Source of the DNA: an uncultured Oscillospiraceae bacterium
Lineage (GTDB): Bacteria; Bacillota; Clostridia; Oscillospirales; Oscillospiraceae
Assembly (NCBI GenBank): GCA_900763675.1
Contig: CAAFLE010000097.1
Coordinates: forward strand, 1-38,606
DNA: 38,606 nt
Direction: 5' to 3'
Shown: positions 29,098-37,665 of the stretch, one piece after another
Layout of the letters: every line of letters starts with the position of its first letter
How positions within the stretch are numbered: the first letter of the stretch is position 1
Notes under the pieces: model-generated
Told to the model about the DNA's origin: nothing
Databases searched by the model: none
The model's input: only the letters and a program-made list of their open reading frames with translations
Translations under genes and position numbers: made by a program

Positions 29098-31806
29098 ATG
29101 GGTTCGTTTCTGTACAATGTGATCGTTAAACCGCTGGAGCTTATCATCGAGCTGGTGTTTGCCGTGCCGTACTGGTATACGCAAAACCCGATCTTAAGCA
29201 TCGTTGCGGTCAGTGTGTTTGTAAATATTCTGACACTCCCGCTCTATAGACGCTCCGACGCGCTGCAAAGCCGGGAGCGCGAAAAGCAGAAGGCGATGAA
29301 GCCGTGGGTCACGCACATCCGCAAGACATTCCGCGGCGACGAGCAGTTTATGATCCTTTCTACCTACTACCGGCAGCAGGGATATAAGCCGTATTACTCC
29401 ATCCGCGGGTCGCTCTCGCTGCTCTTCCAGATCCCGTTCTTTATCGCAGCGTACCATTTTCTCTCGCATCTCACGCTGCTCAACGGCGTGCGATTCTGGC
29501 TGATCCTCGACCTTGGCTCCCCGGACGGGATGCTGCACATCGGCTCGCTGGCGGTCAACGTCCTGCCGATCCTGATGACGGCGATCAACCTCGTTTCGAG
29601 TACGATCTACACGAGAGGCTTTTCCTTCAAGGAGCGGCTACAGCTTTATATCATTGCCGCCATCTTCCTCGTCCTTCTGTACGACAGCCCGTCGGGGCTT
29701 GTCCTCTACTGGACGCTGAATAACTTCTTCTCGCTCTGCAAGAACATCTTTATGAAGCTGGTCCCGCACCCGAAGAAGGTCATAAGCATCCTCACCTCCG
29801 CGGTGGGCGTCGCCGCGCTGATCCTGGCGATTGTCTCCGTTGAGCTTCCGAGCGGCGGACGGCTGGCGCTGGCGGCGGTTTTTGTCGCCGGACAGCTGCC
29901 GCTTTCCATTGGCTGGCTGAAAAAACGCTCCTCCGGCAATGCGGAGAATATCGACACAAAGCGCAGCAATCTTGTCTACGGGCTGAGCGTTGGGGCGCTG
30001 CTGGCGCTGTGGGGACTGCTGATCCCGGCGACGCTTACGGCGGATTCGCCGCAGGAGTTTCTCGCTGCCGGCAATACGCCCGGTCACCTCATTTTCAACA
30101 CATTTTCCATCTATCTCGGCGTGGCGGTCTGGCTTACGGCGTTTTACCTGATGTCCGGGAAAAAGGCGCGGCGCGGCTTTGCCGCGGCGGTCTGTATGCT
30201 CTTTGGCGTCGGTCTGGTGGACTATCTCTTTTTCGGGCGCAATTACGGCACGCTCTCGCCGTATCTGGTGTTTGATGCCCGCCCGCGCAGCTCCGCCCAA
30301 ACGATCCTTCTGAATCTGGCGGTCGTTGTGCTGGTGGCGGCGGCGTGCTATGTTCTGTACCGCCGGAAGCCGAAGATTTTGCAGCGGGTGCTGCCGGCGT
30401 TTATCGCGGGCATGGTGGTCTTGTCTGCCGTGCAGTGCGTTACGGTGCAGCGGGAGGTGAGCAAGGTCCAGCCGCAGACCGCGGCGGAGGAAACGGAGGA
30501 AACGGAAGACTACAGCGGGATCCTCCCAATGAGCCGGAACGGGAAAAACGTTGTCGTGTTCATGCTCGACCGCGCCATCAGCGGATATATTCCTTATATT
30601 TTCCAAGAAAAGCCGGAAATAAAGGAAGCGTTTTCCGACTTCACCTATTACCCCAATACCCTTTCGTTTTCTCATACGACCAATATGGCGGCTCCGGCGC
30701 TGTACGGAGGATACGAGTATACGCCGGAGGAGATCGACAAGCGCCCGGACGAGTCGCTGAAGGACAAGAACGACGAAGCTCTTTCGGTGCTGCCGGTGCT
30801 GTTTTGGCAGAACGGCTATACGGTGACGGTGTGCGAGCCGCCCTATGCAGGTTATCAGGATATTCCGGACCTCAGCATTTACGATGAATACGACGGCATA
30901 AGCGCCTACAGCCTTGCCGGAAAGTTTTCGCAGGATGCGGATGAAGAGACGCGGACACGGCAGACGCAGGAACGAAACTTTGTATTCTACAGTCTGTTCA
31001 AAACGGTTCCGGTCGTATTGCAGGAGACGGTATACGGCGGCGGAGAATATATGTCGCTGAGCGATTCCAATACGGAATATGCATTGTACACAAGACACAG
31101 CACTGTTTTGGATAATCTGACATATATGACGGAGATCGTCGGTACCGACGGCGGGGAAGAGGAAAACACCTTCCTCATTTTGAAAAACAACACGACGCAT
31201 TCGCCGGCAATGCTGAGCTACCCGGATTACCAGACGTGCGGGGATTTCACCGAGCAGTACAAGCACCCCGAACGCTTCATGCTGCCGGACGGCGAACATA
31301 TGAACATGGACACGGATGACCAGCTCAAGCACTACTGTGTCAATGTCGCGGCGCTCGAACGGCTGGCAGTCTGGATCGGGTATCTGAAAGAGGAAGGCGT
31401 ATACGACAATACGCGCATCATCTTTGTTGCCGACCACGGACGAAAGCTGGGCAACTTTGACCGTCTCCTCCTCGATAACGGCGTGGACGCGGAAAGCTAC
31501 AACCCGCTGCTGCTGGTGAAGGATTTCGACGCCGAGGTTTTTACGGTTTCCGACGAGTTTATGACGAACGCCGATACGCCGGCACTCGCCGTCGCCGGGC
31601 TGTTCGACGATCCTGTCAATCCGTTCACCGGGAAAACGATCAGCAGCGACGCCAAGCATACGACGCCGCTGGCAATCACCACATCGTCCAACTTCCAGAT
31701 CAACAAAAATAACGGCAACCAGTTCGATACCAGCGACGGCGAATGGTATATTGTAAAAGACAATATTTTTGATCCCAGCAACTGGGAGCGGACAACGGCT
31801 CGATAA
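29098..31806 (+). CDS. YidC/Oxa1-type insertase fused to an alkaline-phosphatase/sulfatase-superfamily domain
   Basis: A 902-residue membrane protein. Residues 1-230 match YidC/Oxa1: a first helix, a basic cytoplasmic hairpin (LPLYRRSDALQSREREKQ), LLFQIPFFIAAYHFLS and YWTLNNFFSL. Further helices fill about 230-460. An extracytoplasmic domain (about 485-900) resembles LtaS-type phospho- or sulfotransferases: VVFMLDRAISG with D491, a candidate nucleophile in SHTTNMAAPALYGG (T527/T528), H701 in NNTTHSP, and the metal pair D779-H780 in VADHGRK. AAAGGAG precedes the ATG. The glycerophosphotransferase gene follows after 24 bp. The domain order is seen directly; a role in attaching phosphate-linked groups at the surface is inferred. 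Confidence 0.88.
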   Translation: MGSFLYNVIVKPLELIIELVFAVPYWYTQNPILSIVAVSVFVNILTLPLYRRSDALQSREREKQKAMKPWVTHIRKTFRGDEQFMILSTYYRQQGYKPYYSIRGSLSLLFQIPFFIAAYHFLSHLTLLNGVRFWLILDLGSPDGMLHIGSLAVNVLPILMTAINLVSSTIYTRGFSFKERLQLYIIAAIFLVLLYDSPSGLVLYWTLNNFFSLCKNIFMKLVPHPKKVISILTSAVGVAALILAIVSVELPSGGRLALAAVFVAGQLPLSIGWLKKRSSGNAENIDTKRSNLVYGLSVGALLALWGLLIPATLTADSPQEFLAAGNTPGHLIFNTFSIYLGVAVWLTAFYLMSGKKARRGFAAAVCMLFGVGLVDYLFFGRNYGTLSPYLVFDARPRSSAQTILLNLAVVVLVAAACYVLYRRKPKILQRVLPAFIAGMVVLSAVQCVTVQREVSKVQPQTAAEETEETEDYSGILPMSRNGKNVVVFMLDRAISGYIPYIFQEKPEIKEAFSDFTYYPNTLSFSHTTNMAAPALYGGYEYTPEEIDKRPDESLKDKNDEALSVLPVLFWQNGYTVTVCEPPYAGYQDIPDLSIYDEYDGISAYSLAGKFSQDADEETRTRQTQERNFVFYSLFKTVPVVLQETVYGGGEYMSLSDSNTEYALYTRHSTVLDNLTYMTEIVGTDGGEEENTFLILKNNTTHSPAMLSYPDYQTCGDFTEQYKHPERFMLPDGEHMNMDTDDQLKHYCVNVAALERLAVWIGYLKEEGVYDNTRIIFVADHGRKLGNFDRLLLDNGVDAESYNPLLLVKDFDAEVFTVSDEFMTNADTPALAVAGLFDDPVNPFTGKTISSDAKHTTPLAITTSSNFQINKNNGNQFDTSDGEWYIVKDNIFDPSNWERTTAR

Positions 31807-31830
31807 GCCCGGAAGAGAGGGAGAAAGCAA

Positions 31831-33084
31831 ATGAGACTGTATATTGATCCCGGCTCGGGCAGTATGCTGCTGACGATCCTCATCGGTATGATCGCGGCGC
31901 TGGCGTTTTTTGTGAAAAAGCTGTGGCTGCGGCTGAAATTCGCGCTGCGCGGCGGCAAGGTCGCGGTGCAGGCGGAAAAACTGCCGTATGTCATCTTCAG
32001 CGACAGCAAGCGCTACTGGAACGTATTTGAGCCGGTCTGCGACGAGTTTGAGCGCCGCGGCATTGCGTGTGAGTACTGGACGATGTCGCCGGACGATCCG
32101 GCGCTCAATAAAGTCTACGAACACGTTTCCTGCCGCTTCATCGGCGAGGACGCCAAGGCGTTCGCCCGGCTGAACGCAATGAAGGCGGACATCTGTCTGA
32201 GTACGACGCCGGGGCTGGACGTGTTCCAGTGGAAGCGCTCCAAGGATACGGACTGGTATGCGCACGTGTTCCACTCGGTAGGCGACGGTACGGTGTACCG
32301 GATGTTCGGACTGGATTACTACGATGCCATTCTCGCCAGCGGGACCTACATTGAGCCGCGCATCCGCAAGCTGGAGGAGATCCGCCATCAGCCCGCCAAG
32401 GAGTTTCGCGTGGTGGGCGCGACGTTCTTCGATTCTCTCCAGAAGCGCGTGGAGAGCGCGGCACCGGCGACGCATGAGGGGACGACCGTGCTTCTTGCCC
32501 CGTCGTGGGGACCGAACGCCATCCTGACCCGCTATGGCGACGCGCTCATCGACGCGCTGATTGCCACCGGCTGCCGCATCATCATCCGCCCGCACCCGCA
32601 GTCCCGGACGGCGGAGGCGGCGATGCTCGAACGGCTGCAAAAGAAGTACCCGGACGGCGAAAAGCTCTCATGGAACTTTGATAACGACAACTTCGATGTG
32701 CTGAACGCCTCGGACATAATGATCTCGGACTTCTCGGGTGTTATTTTCGACTATGCGTTCTTCTTTGACCGCCCGATCCTCTATGCGGATACGGAGTTCG
32801 ATACCGCGCCTTACGACGCGGCGTGGCTGGAGGAAAAGCCGTGGACGCCGTCGGTCGTGCCGCTCATCGGCAGAAAGCTGGAAGCGGACGATTTCCCGAA
32901 CCTGGGCGAGATCATTGACGGCATGATCCACGACACGGGATATGCCGAAAGCCGCCGGAAGCTGTGCGAGGAAGCATGGCCCTGCCGCGGCAAGGCGGCG
33001 GAAAACATCGTGGACTACCTTACGGAAAAACGCACGCAGCTCTGCGAAGCAAGAGCCGCGGCGCAGAAAACGGAGGAAACGTAA
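31831..33084 (+). CDS. CDP-glycerol glycerophosphotransferase family protein (TagB/TagF-like)
   Basis: A 417-residue GT-B enzyme that transfers glycerol-phosphate from CDP-glycerol, as in teichoic acid synthesis. An N-terminal membrane helix (about 11-32) anchors it to the inner face. Family motifs are FHSVGDGTVYRMFGLDYYD, LLAPSWGPN, IIIRPHPQS and the SDIMISDFSGVIFDYAF substrate site. GGAGGGAG precedes the ATG, and its TAA overlaps the start of the next gene (TAATG). It is shorter than the polymerase TagF (about 700) and nearer to primases such as TagB. The acceptor may be a lipid-linked sugar, and a substrate other than CDP-glycerol is possible given the neighbouring cytidylyltransferase-like gene. 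Confidence 0.9.
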   Translation: MRLYIDPGSGSMLLTILIGMIAALAFFVKKLWLRLKFALRGGKVAVQAEKLPYVIFSDSKRYWNVFEPVCDEFERRGIACEYWTMSPDDPALNKVYEHVSCRFIGEDAKAFARLNAMKADICLSTTPGLDVFQWKRSKDTDWYAHVFHSVGDGTVYRMFGLDYYDAILASGTYIEPRIRKLEEIRHQPAKEFRVVGATFFDSLQKRVESAAPATHEGTTVLLAPSWGPNAILTRYGDALIDALIATGCRIIIRPHPQSRTAEAAMLERLQKKYPDGEKLSWNFDNDNFDVLNASDIMISDFSGVIFDYAFFFDRPILYADTEFDTAPYDAAWLEEKPWTPSVVPLIGRKLEADDFPNLGEIIDGMIHDTGYAESRRKLCEEAWPCRGKAAENIVDYLTEKRTQLCEARAAAQKTEET

Positions 33085-34898
33085 TGCAGGCGATCATCCT
33101 TGCCGCCGGAATGGGAAAGCGGCTGAAAAAGCTCACGCAGAACAACACCAAATGCATGGTGAAGGTGAACGGAGTGACGCTGGCGGAGCGTCTGCTCCGG
33201 CAGCTCGACGCAAGGAATCTTTCCCGCATTGTGCTGGTCGTGGGATACCAGCGGCAGGCGCTGATGGATTATATTGCCACGCTGAACATCCATACGCCGG
33301 TCGAGTTCATTGAAAACCCCATTTACGACACGACGAACAACATCTATTCGCTTTCCCTTGCCAAGGAACAGCTCTGCGAGGAGGATACGCTTCTTTTCGA
33401 GTCTGATCTCATTTTCGAGGATTCCGTTCTCGATATGCTGCTCGACGATCCGCGGAAAACGCTCGCGCTGGTCGATAAGTTTGAGTCGTGGATGGACGGC
33501 ACGTGCGTGAAGCTGCTGCCGAACGACGCGATCTCCGCCTTCATTCCGGGCAAGCAGTGCCGCTTCTCGGATACCGATGAATACTACAAGACAGTCAACA
33601 TCTATAAATTCAGCCGGGAGTTTTCCCAAAACATCTATGTTCCGTTCCTCGGCGCGTACCAGACGGCGATGGGACAAAACGAGTATTACGAGCAGGTTCT
33701 CCGCATCGTGACGATGCTCGGCAACACGGAGCTTCGCGCCAAGCGCCTTTCCGGGCAGAAATGGTATGAGATCGACGATGTGCAGGATCTCGACATTGCC
33801 GAATCGCTCTTCGCGCCGACGAGCAAGGAACGCGCCGAGCGGATCATCCGGCGCTACGGCGGCTACTGGCGCTATCCCAAAATGCTGGACTTCTGCTATC
33901 TCGTCAATCCGTATTTCCCGACGGAGCGCATGATGGACGAAATGCGCTCGAACTTTGATACGCTCCTGACGCAGTACCCGAGCGGGATGCAGGTCAACTC
34001 CATGCTCGCGGCAAAGATGTTCGATCTGCCGCACGAATACATCACCGTCGGGAACGGCGCGGCAGAGCTTATCAAGGAGCTGATGCTCCGCCGCAGCGGG
34101 AAAACCGGCTTCATCTGGCCGACATTCGAGGAGTATCCCAACCGGTATCCTCAAGAAAACCGCGTGCTTTACACGCCGGAAAAGCCGGACTACGCCTATA
34201 CGGCGGACGATGTGATGCGCTTTTTTGAAGGGCGGGACATCCGCTCGCTGGTGCTGATCAACCCGGACAATCCGAGCGGGAACTACATTCCCCGCGCCGA
34301 CGTGCTGCGCATGGCGGACTGGGCGGAGAAAAAGGCGATTGGACTTGTCGTGGATGAATCCTTTGCCGACTTCGCGGAGGAGGAAAACGCCACGCTGCTC
34401 ACGCAGGACGTGCTGGAACGGTATCCGCGGCTGGTCGTGGTGAAGAGCATTTCCAAATCCTACGGCGTGCCGGGACTCCGGCTCGGCGTTCTCGCCTCCG
34501 GCGACGCGGCGGAGATCGCCGCGCTCAAGAAGGAGACCGCCATCTGGAACATCAACTCCTTTGCCGAGTATTTCATGCAGATCATCGGCAAATACCAGAA
34601 CGACTACCGCGAAAGTCTGCGAAAGCTGCGGGAGGAGCGCACGCGCTTCGCCGCGGCGCTTGACGCCATCGACGGCATCCGCGTTCTTCCGTCGCAGGCG
34701 AATTATCTCATGGTCGCGCTGACGAAGAATGTGGAGGGGAGCCGCCTCCTCGGCACGCTTCTGACCGAATACAACATCCTCATCAAGGATCTGGCGGCGA
34801 AAACCGGCGGCGGACGCTATCTCCGGCTGGCGGTGCGCACGCCGGAGGACAACGACCGGCTCCTCGCCGCGCTGCGCGAGGAAATGGGCAAGATCTGA
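33084..34898 (+). CDS. Nucleotidyltransferase-class I aminotransferase fusion protein
   Basis: A 604-residue fusion. Residues 1 to about 235 are a LicC/PntC-like NTP transferase: LAAGMGKRLKKLTQNNTKCM, FESDLIFED and the late GQKWYEIDDVQDLDIAE acid cluster. Residues about 265-604 are a PLP enzyme of the HisC/CobD kind: TVGNGAAELIKEL, NPDNPSGNYIP, VDESFADF, and the PLP lysine K458 in VKSISKSYGVPGLRLG. The ATG at 33084 overlaps the previous stop and has GGAGGAA before it. The pair could make and CTP-activate a phospho-amino-alcohol, such as ethanolamine or aminopropanol phosphate, or a phosphonate analogue. No phosphoenolpyruvate mutase gene is present. Confidence 0.88.
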   Translation: MQAIILAAGMGKRLKKLTQNNTKCMVKVNGVTLAERLLRQLDARNLSRIVLVVGYQRQALMDYIATLNIHTPVEFIENPIYDTTNNIYSLSLAKEQLCEEDTLLFESDLIFEDSVLDMLLDDPRKTLALVDKFESWMDGTCVKLLPNDAISAFIPGKQCRFSDTDEYYKTVNIYKFSREFSQNIYVPFLGAYQTAMGQNEYYEQVLRIVTMLGNTELRAKRLSGQKWYEIDDVQDLDIAESLFAPTSKERAERIIRRYGGYWRYPKMLDFCYLVNPYFPTERMMDEMRSNFDTLLTQYPSGMQVNSMLAAKMFDLPHEYITVGNGAAELIKELMLRRSGKTGFIWPTFEEYPNRYPQENRVLYTPEKPDYAYTADDVMRFFEGRDIRSLVLINPDNPSGNYIPRADVLRMADWAEKKAIGLVVDESFADFAEEENATLLTQDVLERYPRLVVVKSISKSYGVPGLRLGVLASGDAAEIAALKKETAIWNINSFAEYFMQIIGKYQNDYRESLRKLREERTRFAAALDAIDGIRVLPSQANYLMVALTKNVEGSRLLGTLLTEYNILIKDLAAKTGGGRYLRLAVRTPEDNDRLLAALREEMGKI

Positions 34899-34921
34899 GA
34901 AAACCGCAATATCATAAACAG

Positions 34922-34962
34922 AAATCGGGTGCAGCCGTTCAAAACGGCTGCACCCGATTTTA
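34922..34962. terminator. Bidirectional terminator between envelope operon and LysM gene
   Basis: A perfect 18-bp stem (34922-34939 with 34943-34960) with a 3-base loop, A-rich on one side and T-rich on the other. It ends the long plus-strand operon and the minus-strand LysM gene. Confidence 0.88.
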
Positions 34963-34991
34963 TGCTTTCTGATGGAATTGCGGTCTTTGGA

Positions 34992-36488
34992 TCAGCCGGC
35001 AACGTAGAGCGGCATATAGATCGTCTGACCGACGTAATACGTGGCGAGATTGTCGCGGTTGTTGAGCCGCTGGAGGAACGTCACGTTGTTCTCATAGCTG
35101 AGACCGTAGGTGAGACAGAGACCGTAGACCGTGTCGCCCGCGACGAGCTTGTGCGCCATGATCTTGTAGTACGGACCGGAACTCGGATACGTGGTCGTGG
35201 GGATGAGAATGATGTTGCCGGGGACCATGTAGTTGTAGCTGACGCTGGGGTTCAGCCGCTGAATGGCGGCGTCGTTCGTGGCAAAGTCCACGCCGTACTT
35301 GACGCAGATGCTTGTGACGGTGTCGCCCGCCTGAATCTTATGCGGAACGATGAGATAGCTCAGCGTATCCTCGGCGGGGATGCTGGGCGTCGCGGCGGCG
35401 GTCGTACCGGCAGAAGCGCTCGGCTGCGCCGTGGCGGTTGTACCGGCGGAAGCGGACGGCGCGGCGGCGGTAGCGGTGAGGGCTGCGGTCGCACCGGCGG
35501 AGGCGCTCGGCGCGGGCGTCGCGGTGGGCTTCACCGTGGTCGGCGCGGCGACGTACTGCGGCATATAGATGATGTTGCCGGGGATCATGTTGTAGTAGGC
35601 AAGACCGGCGTTGAGATGCGTGATCATCTTCTCATAGGTGTAGTAATTGAGACCATAGGACGCGCACAGCCCGTACACCGTGTCGCCCGCGGCGATCTTG
35701 TGCGCCATGATCTTGTAATACGAGCCGGAGGAGGGGACCGACTTCGTCGGGATGAGGACGATCTTTCCGGGCATCATATAGTTATAGTTTGTGATGCTGT
35801 TGATCTTGCGGATGGTCGCGTCGTTCGAGAGGAAGTCCACGCCGAGCGCGGCACACACGCCGGAAACGGTCTCGCCGTACTGGAGCGTATGCTGCGCAAG
35901 ATAGTAGCTCACGGTGTCGCCGGACGGGATGCTCGCGGTGGGTGCGGGCGTCGTGCCGGGCTTGGGCGTGGCGGTCGGCGCGGCGGAGGTACCGCTCGTC
36001 GGCGCCGGGGTCGGCGTCGCAGCGCCGGCGGGCGTTACGTACAGCGGCAGAATGAACTGCTGCCCCGCCATGAATACGTTGAGATTGTTGTTGAGCGCGG
36101 CAAGGAGCTTGTAGTTGGCGTTATAGTCGATGCCGTAGCTCTGGCAGAGCGCGGCGGGCGTCTCCCCGGCGACGAGCGTGTGGGAGAGCAGGGAATAGTA
36201 CGCCTCCGAGGTCGAGGCGGTCTTGGTTGGCAGCCAAAGGACCTTTCCGGGCATCATATAATTATAGTTCGTGATGCTGTTAATCTTGCCGATGGTGGCA
36301 AGATTGGAACTGAAGTCGATCTTCTTCGCCTCGCAGACGCTGTAGATCGAGTCGCCCGCCTTGAACGTATAGCTCGTGAGATACCCCACAACCTTATCGT
36401 TGGCGGCAAGCGCCGTGCCGGTCAGACCGGTGAACAGCGCCGCGACCAGACATACGGTCAGCAGCAGGGAAAGAAAGCGTTTTTTCAT
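34992..36488 (-). CDS. Secreted protein with six LysM domains in three pairs
   Basis: A 498-residue exported protein that should bind peptidoglycan or chitin-like glycans. A signal peptide ends near GTALA (residue 28). Six LysM modules follow as three pairs; in each pair the first is the longer form with SITNYNYMMPG or SVSYNYMVPG, and the second the shorter form. Pairs are joined by P/T/A/S linkers with repeated PSASAGTT units. No catalytic domain is present. GGAGGGAG precedes the ATG at 36488, which gives a proper signal peptide; an earlier ATG at 36515 does not. The gene follows the lipoprotein gene by 91 bp without a terminator, so they may be co-transcribed. Confidence 0.9.
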   Translation of the reverse strand: MKKRFLSLLLTVCLVAALFTGLTGTALAANDKVVGYLTSYTFKAGDSIYSVCEAKKIDFSSNLATIGKINSITNYNYMMPGKVLWLPTKTASTSEAYYSLLSHTLVAGETPAALCQSYGIDYNANYKLLAALNNNLNVFMAGQQFILPLYVTPAGAATPTPAPTSGTSAAPTATPKPGTTPAPTASIPSGDTVSYYLAQHTLQYGETVSGVCAALGVDFLSNDATIRKINSITNYNYMMPGKIVLIPTKSVPSSGSYYKIMAHKIAAGDTVYGLCASYGLNYYTYEKMITHLNAGLAYYNMIPGNIIYMPQYVAAPTTVKPTATPAPSASAGATAALTATAAAPSASAGTTATAQPSASAGTTAAATPSIPAEDTLSYLIVPHKIQAGDTVTSICVKYGVDFATNDAAIQRLNPSVSYNYMVPGNIILIPTTTYPSSGPYYKIMAHKLVAGDTVYGLCLTYGLSYENNVTFLQRLNNRDNLATYYVGQTIYMPLYVAG

Positions 36489-36505
36489 GGTAAGCTCCCT
36501 CCGTT

Positions 36506-36522
36506 GGCCCCGCACAGGGGCC
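36506..36522 (-). promoter_or_regulatory. Short hairpin just upstream of the LysM ribosome site
   Basis: GGCCCC-TGTGC-GGGGCC (6-bp GC-only stem, 5-base loop) ends about 6 bp before GGAGGG. With no U-tract it is not a terminator. It could influence translation or define a processed 5' end, which is inference. Confidence 0.35.
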
Positions 36523-36579
36523 GGATATTTTGAAAGAAGTTTTCTCTTATCTTAATGACGTTCGGACGGCATGATTCGT

Positions 36580-37518
36580 TCACGCAAGGAGCGTGATCGG
36601 CGTGATATTCTGCCAGACGATGCCGGTGCGGTTGCCGTCTTTATCGACGATGTCCTGCGCGATCTTGCCGGCGTAGACCATCTCGCCGTTTTGCAGCGTG
36701 AGGACATACTGCGCGTCGGCGTCGTCCGTGATCCATTCCGTGCCGGAGAAGGAGCCGCCCTCGCCGGGGAAGAAGTCCTGCTCGGCAAGACTCATAAGAC
36801 GCATATCGCCCGAAAACGTACCCTGCGCCGGCTCGCTGATGCGGTGGGCATGCCAGATCGCGGTGATCTCGCCCTCGATATACTCGACGATCGCCTTATC
36901 GGTCGCCGTATACAGGAGATACCGGCTGCCGCCGAGGGGGACGAACTCGGTAAACTCGGTCATTTCGCCGTCAATGTAGGCACAGACGCGGATCGCGCCG
37001 GTCAGACCGTCGCAGTCCCACTGGCATTTCCCCTCGCGCTGCACTTCAACGCCGGAGGTCTTGTCCACGTAGGTGTACACCGCCTCGTACCGTCCCGGCG
37101 CGGTCGTTGTGAGAACGGCGTCGGGGAAGGTGTCGCGCAGTGCGGTCTGCGCCGCGTCGAGATTATTGGCGCGAAGCTCCCGCCCGAGCGACGGGTACGC
37201 CGTGGTGAACGGAACGTACACGAGCAGAAGGTAGTCGGAGTTCATATAGTAGCTGTCGGGAAATTCGGCCTGAAGCCGCGCATCGTGCGCGTCGAGCCGC
37301 TGCTGCACGGCGCTGAGAAGGGCGCCGTAAATGGCGGTGTACTGCGCGTAGGCATCGGCATAGGTAATGCCCTCGCTCGCAGCGGACACGGTTTCGCCGT
37401 TCGGTGCGGCGGTCACGCCGGGGGCTTCGGACGGCTGCGGCGCATCCGCCGTGCCGCACGCGGCAAGAGACACGAGCAGCGCCGCGCATACGATAAAGGA
37501 AAGGATTCTTCGTTTCAT
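36580..37518 (-). CDS. Lipoprotein of unknown function
   Basis: A 312-residue lipoprotein with signal peptide and lipobox (LLVSLAAC-G, Cys21), a short P/S/A-rich linker (about 22-45), and a soluble domain. A helical segment (about 53-85, AYAQYTAIYGALLSAVQQRL) comes first, then several beta strands in the pattern of a lipocalin-like or NTF2-like fold (GRYEAVYTYVD, GAIRVCAYIDGEM, SRYLLYTATDKAIVEYI). I recognise no catalytic motif and no close family. A clear promoter (TTGCTT-17-TAATAT) lies upstream. It precedes the LysM gene on the same strand, which suggests a cell-wall-associated role. Confidence 0.8.
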   Translation of the reverse strand: MKRRILSFIVCAALLVSLAACGTADAPQPSEAPGVTAAPNGETVSAASEGITYADAYAQYTAIYGALLSAVQQRLDAHDARLQAEFPDSYYMNSDYLLLVYVPFTTAYPSLGRELRANNLDAAQTALRDTFPDAVLTTTAPGRYEAVYTYVDKTSGVEVQREGKCQWDCDGLTGAIRVCAYIDGEMTEFTEFVPLGGSRYLLYTATDKAIVEYIEGEITAIWHAHRISEPAQGTFSGDMRLMSLAEQDFFPGEGGSFSGTEWITDDADAQYVLTLQNGEMVYAGKIAQDIVDKDGNRTGIVWQNITPITLLA

Positions 37519-37572
37519 GGAGATTCTCCCGGTATGTACCTGTTAAAATATAGAGATAGAGCCGTTAACATA

Positions 37573-37601
37573 ATATTATGCCACAACTCCGGAAAAAGCA
37601 A
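37573..37601 (-). promoter_or_regulatory. Promoter of the lipoprotein-LysM unit
   Basis: TTGCTT (37601-37596), 17 bases, TAATAT (37578-37573) on the minus strand, about 55 bp before the lipoprotein start. Confidence 0.6.
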
Positions 37602-37665
37602 GTCCCGGCGCGGCATTTTTCGCGGAAAAAACTGGAAATGCGCGGAAAAGCGGCGGGGCGGAGGA

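Noticed and set aside
29638..32640. A 1000-residue open frame on the minus strand
   Set aside because: It lies antisense to the YidC fusion and the glycerophosphotransferase gene, has no family motif, is extremely rich in Arg/His/Asp as expected for a shadow in high-GC DNA, and has no ribosome site.
34929..36533. A 534-residue Gly/Arg-rich open frame on the plus strand
   Set aside because: Antisense to the LysM gene; the Gly-rich runs are the complement of its P/T/A/S linkers.
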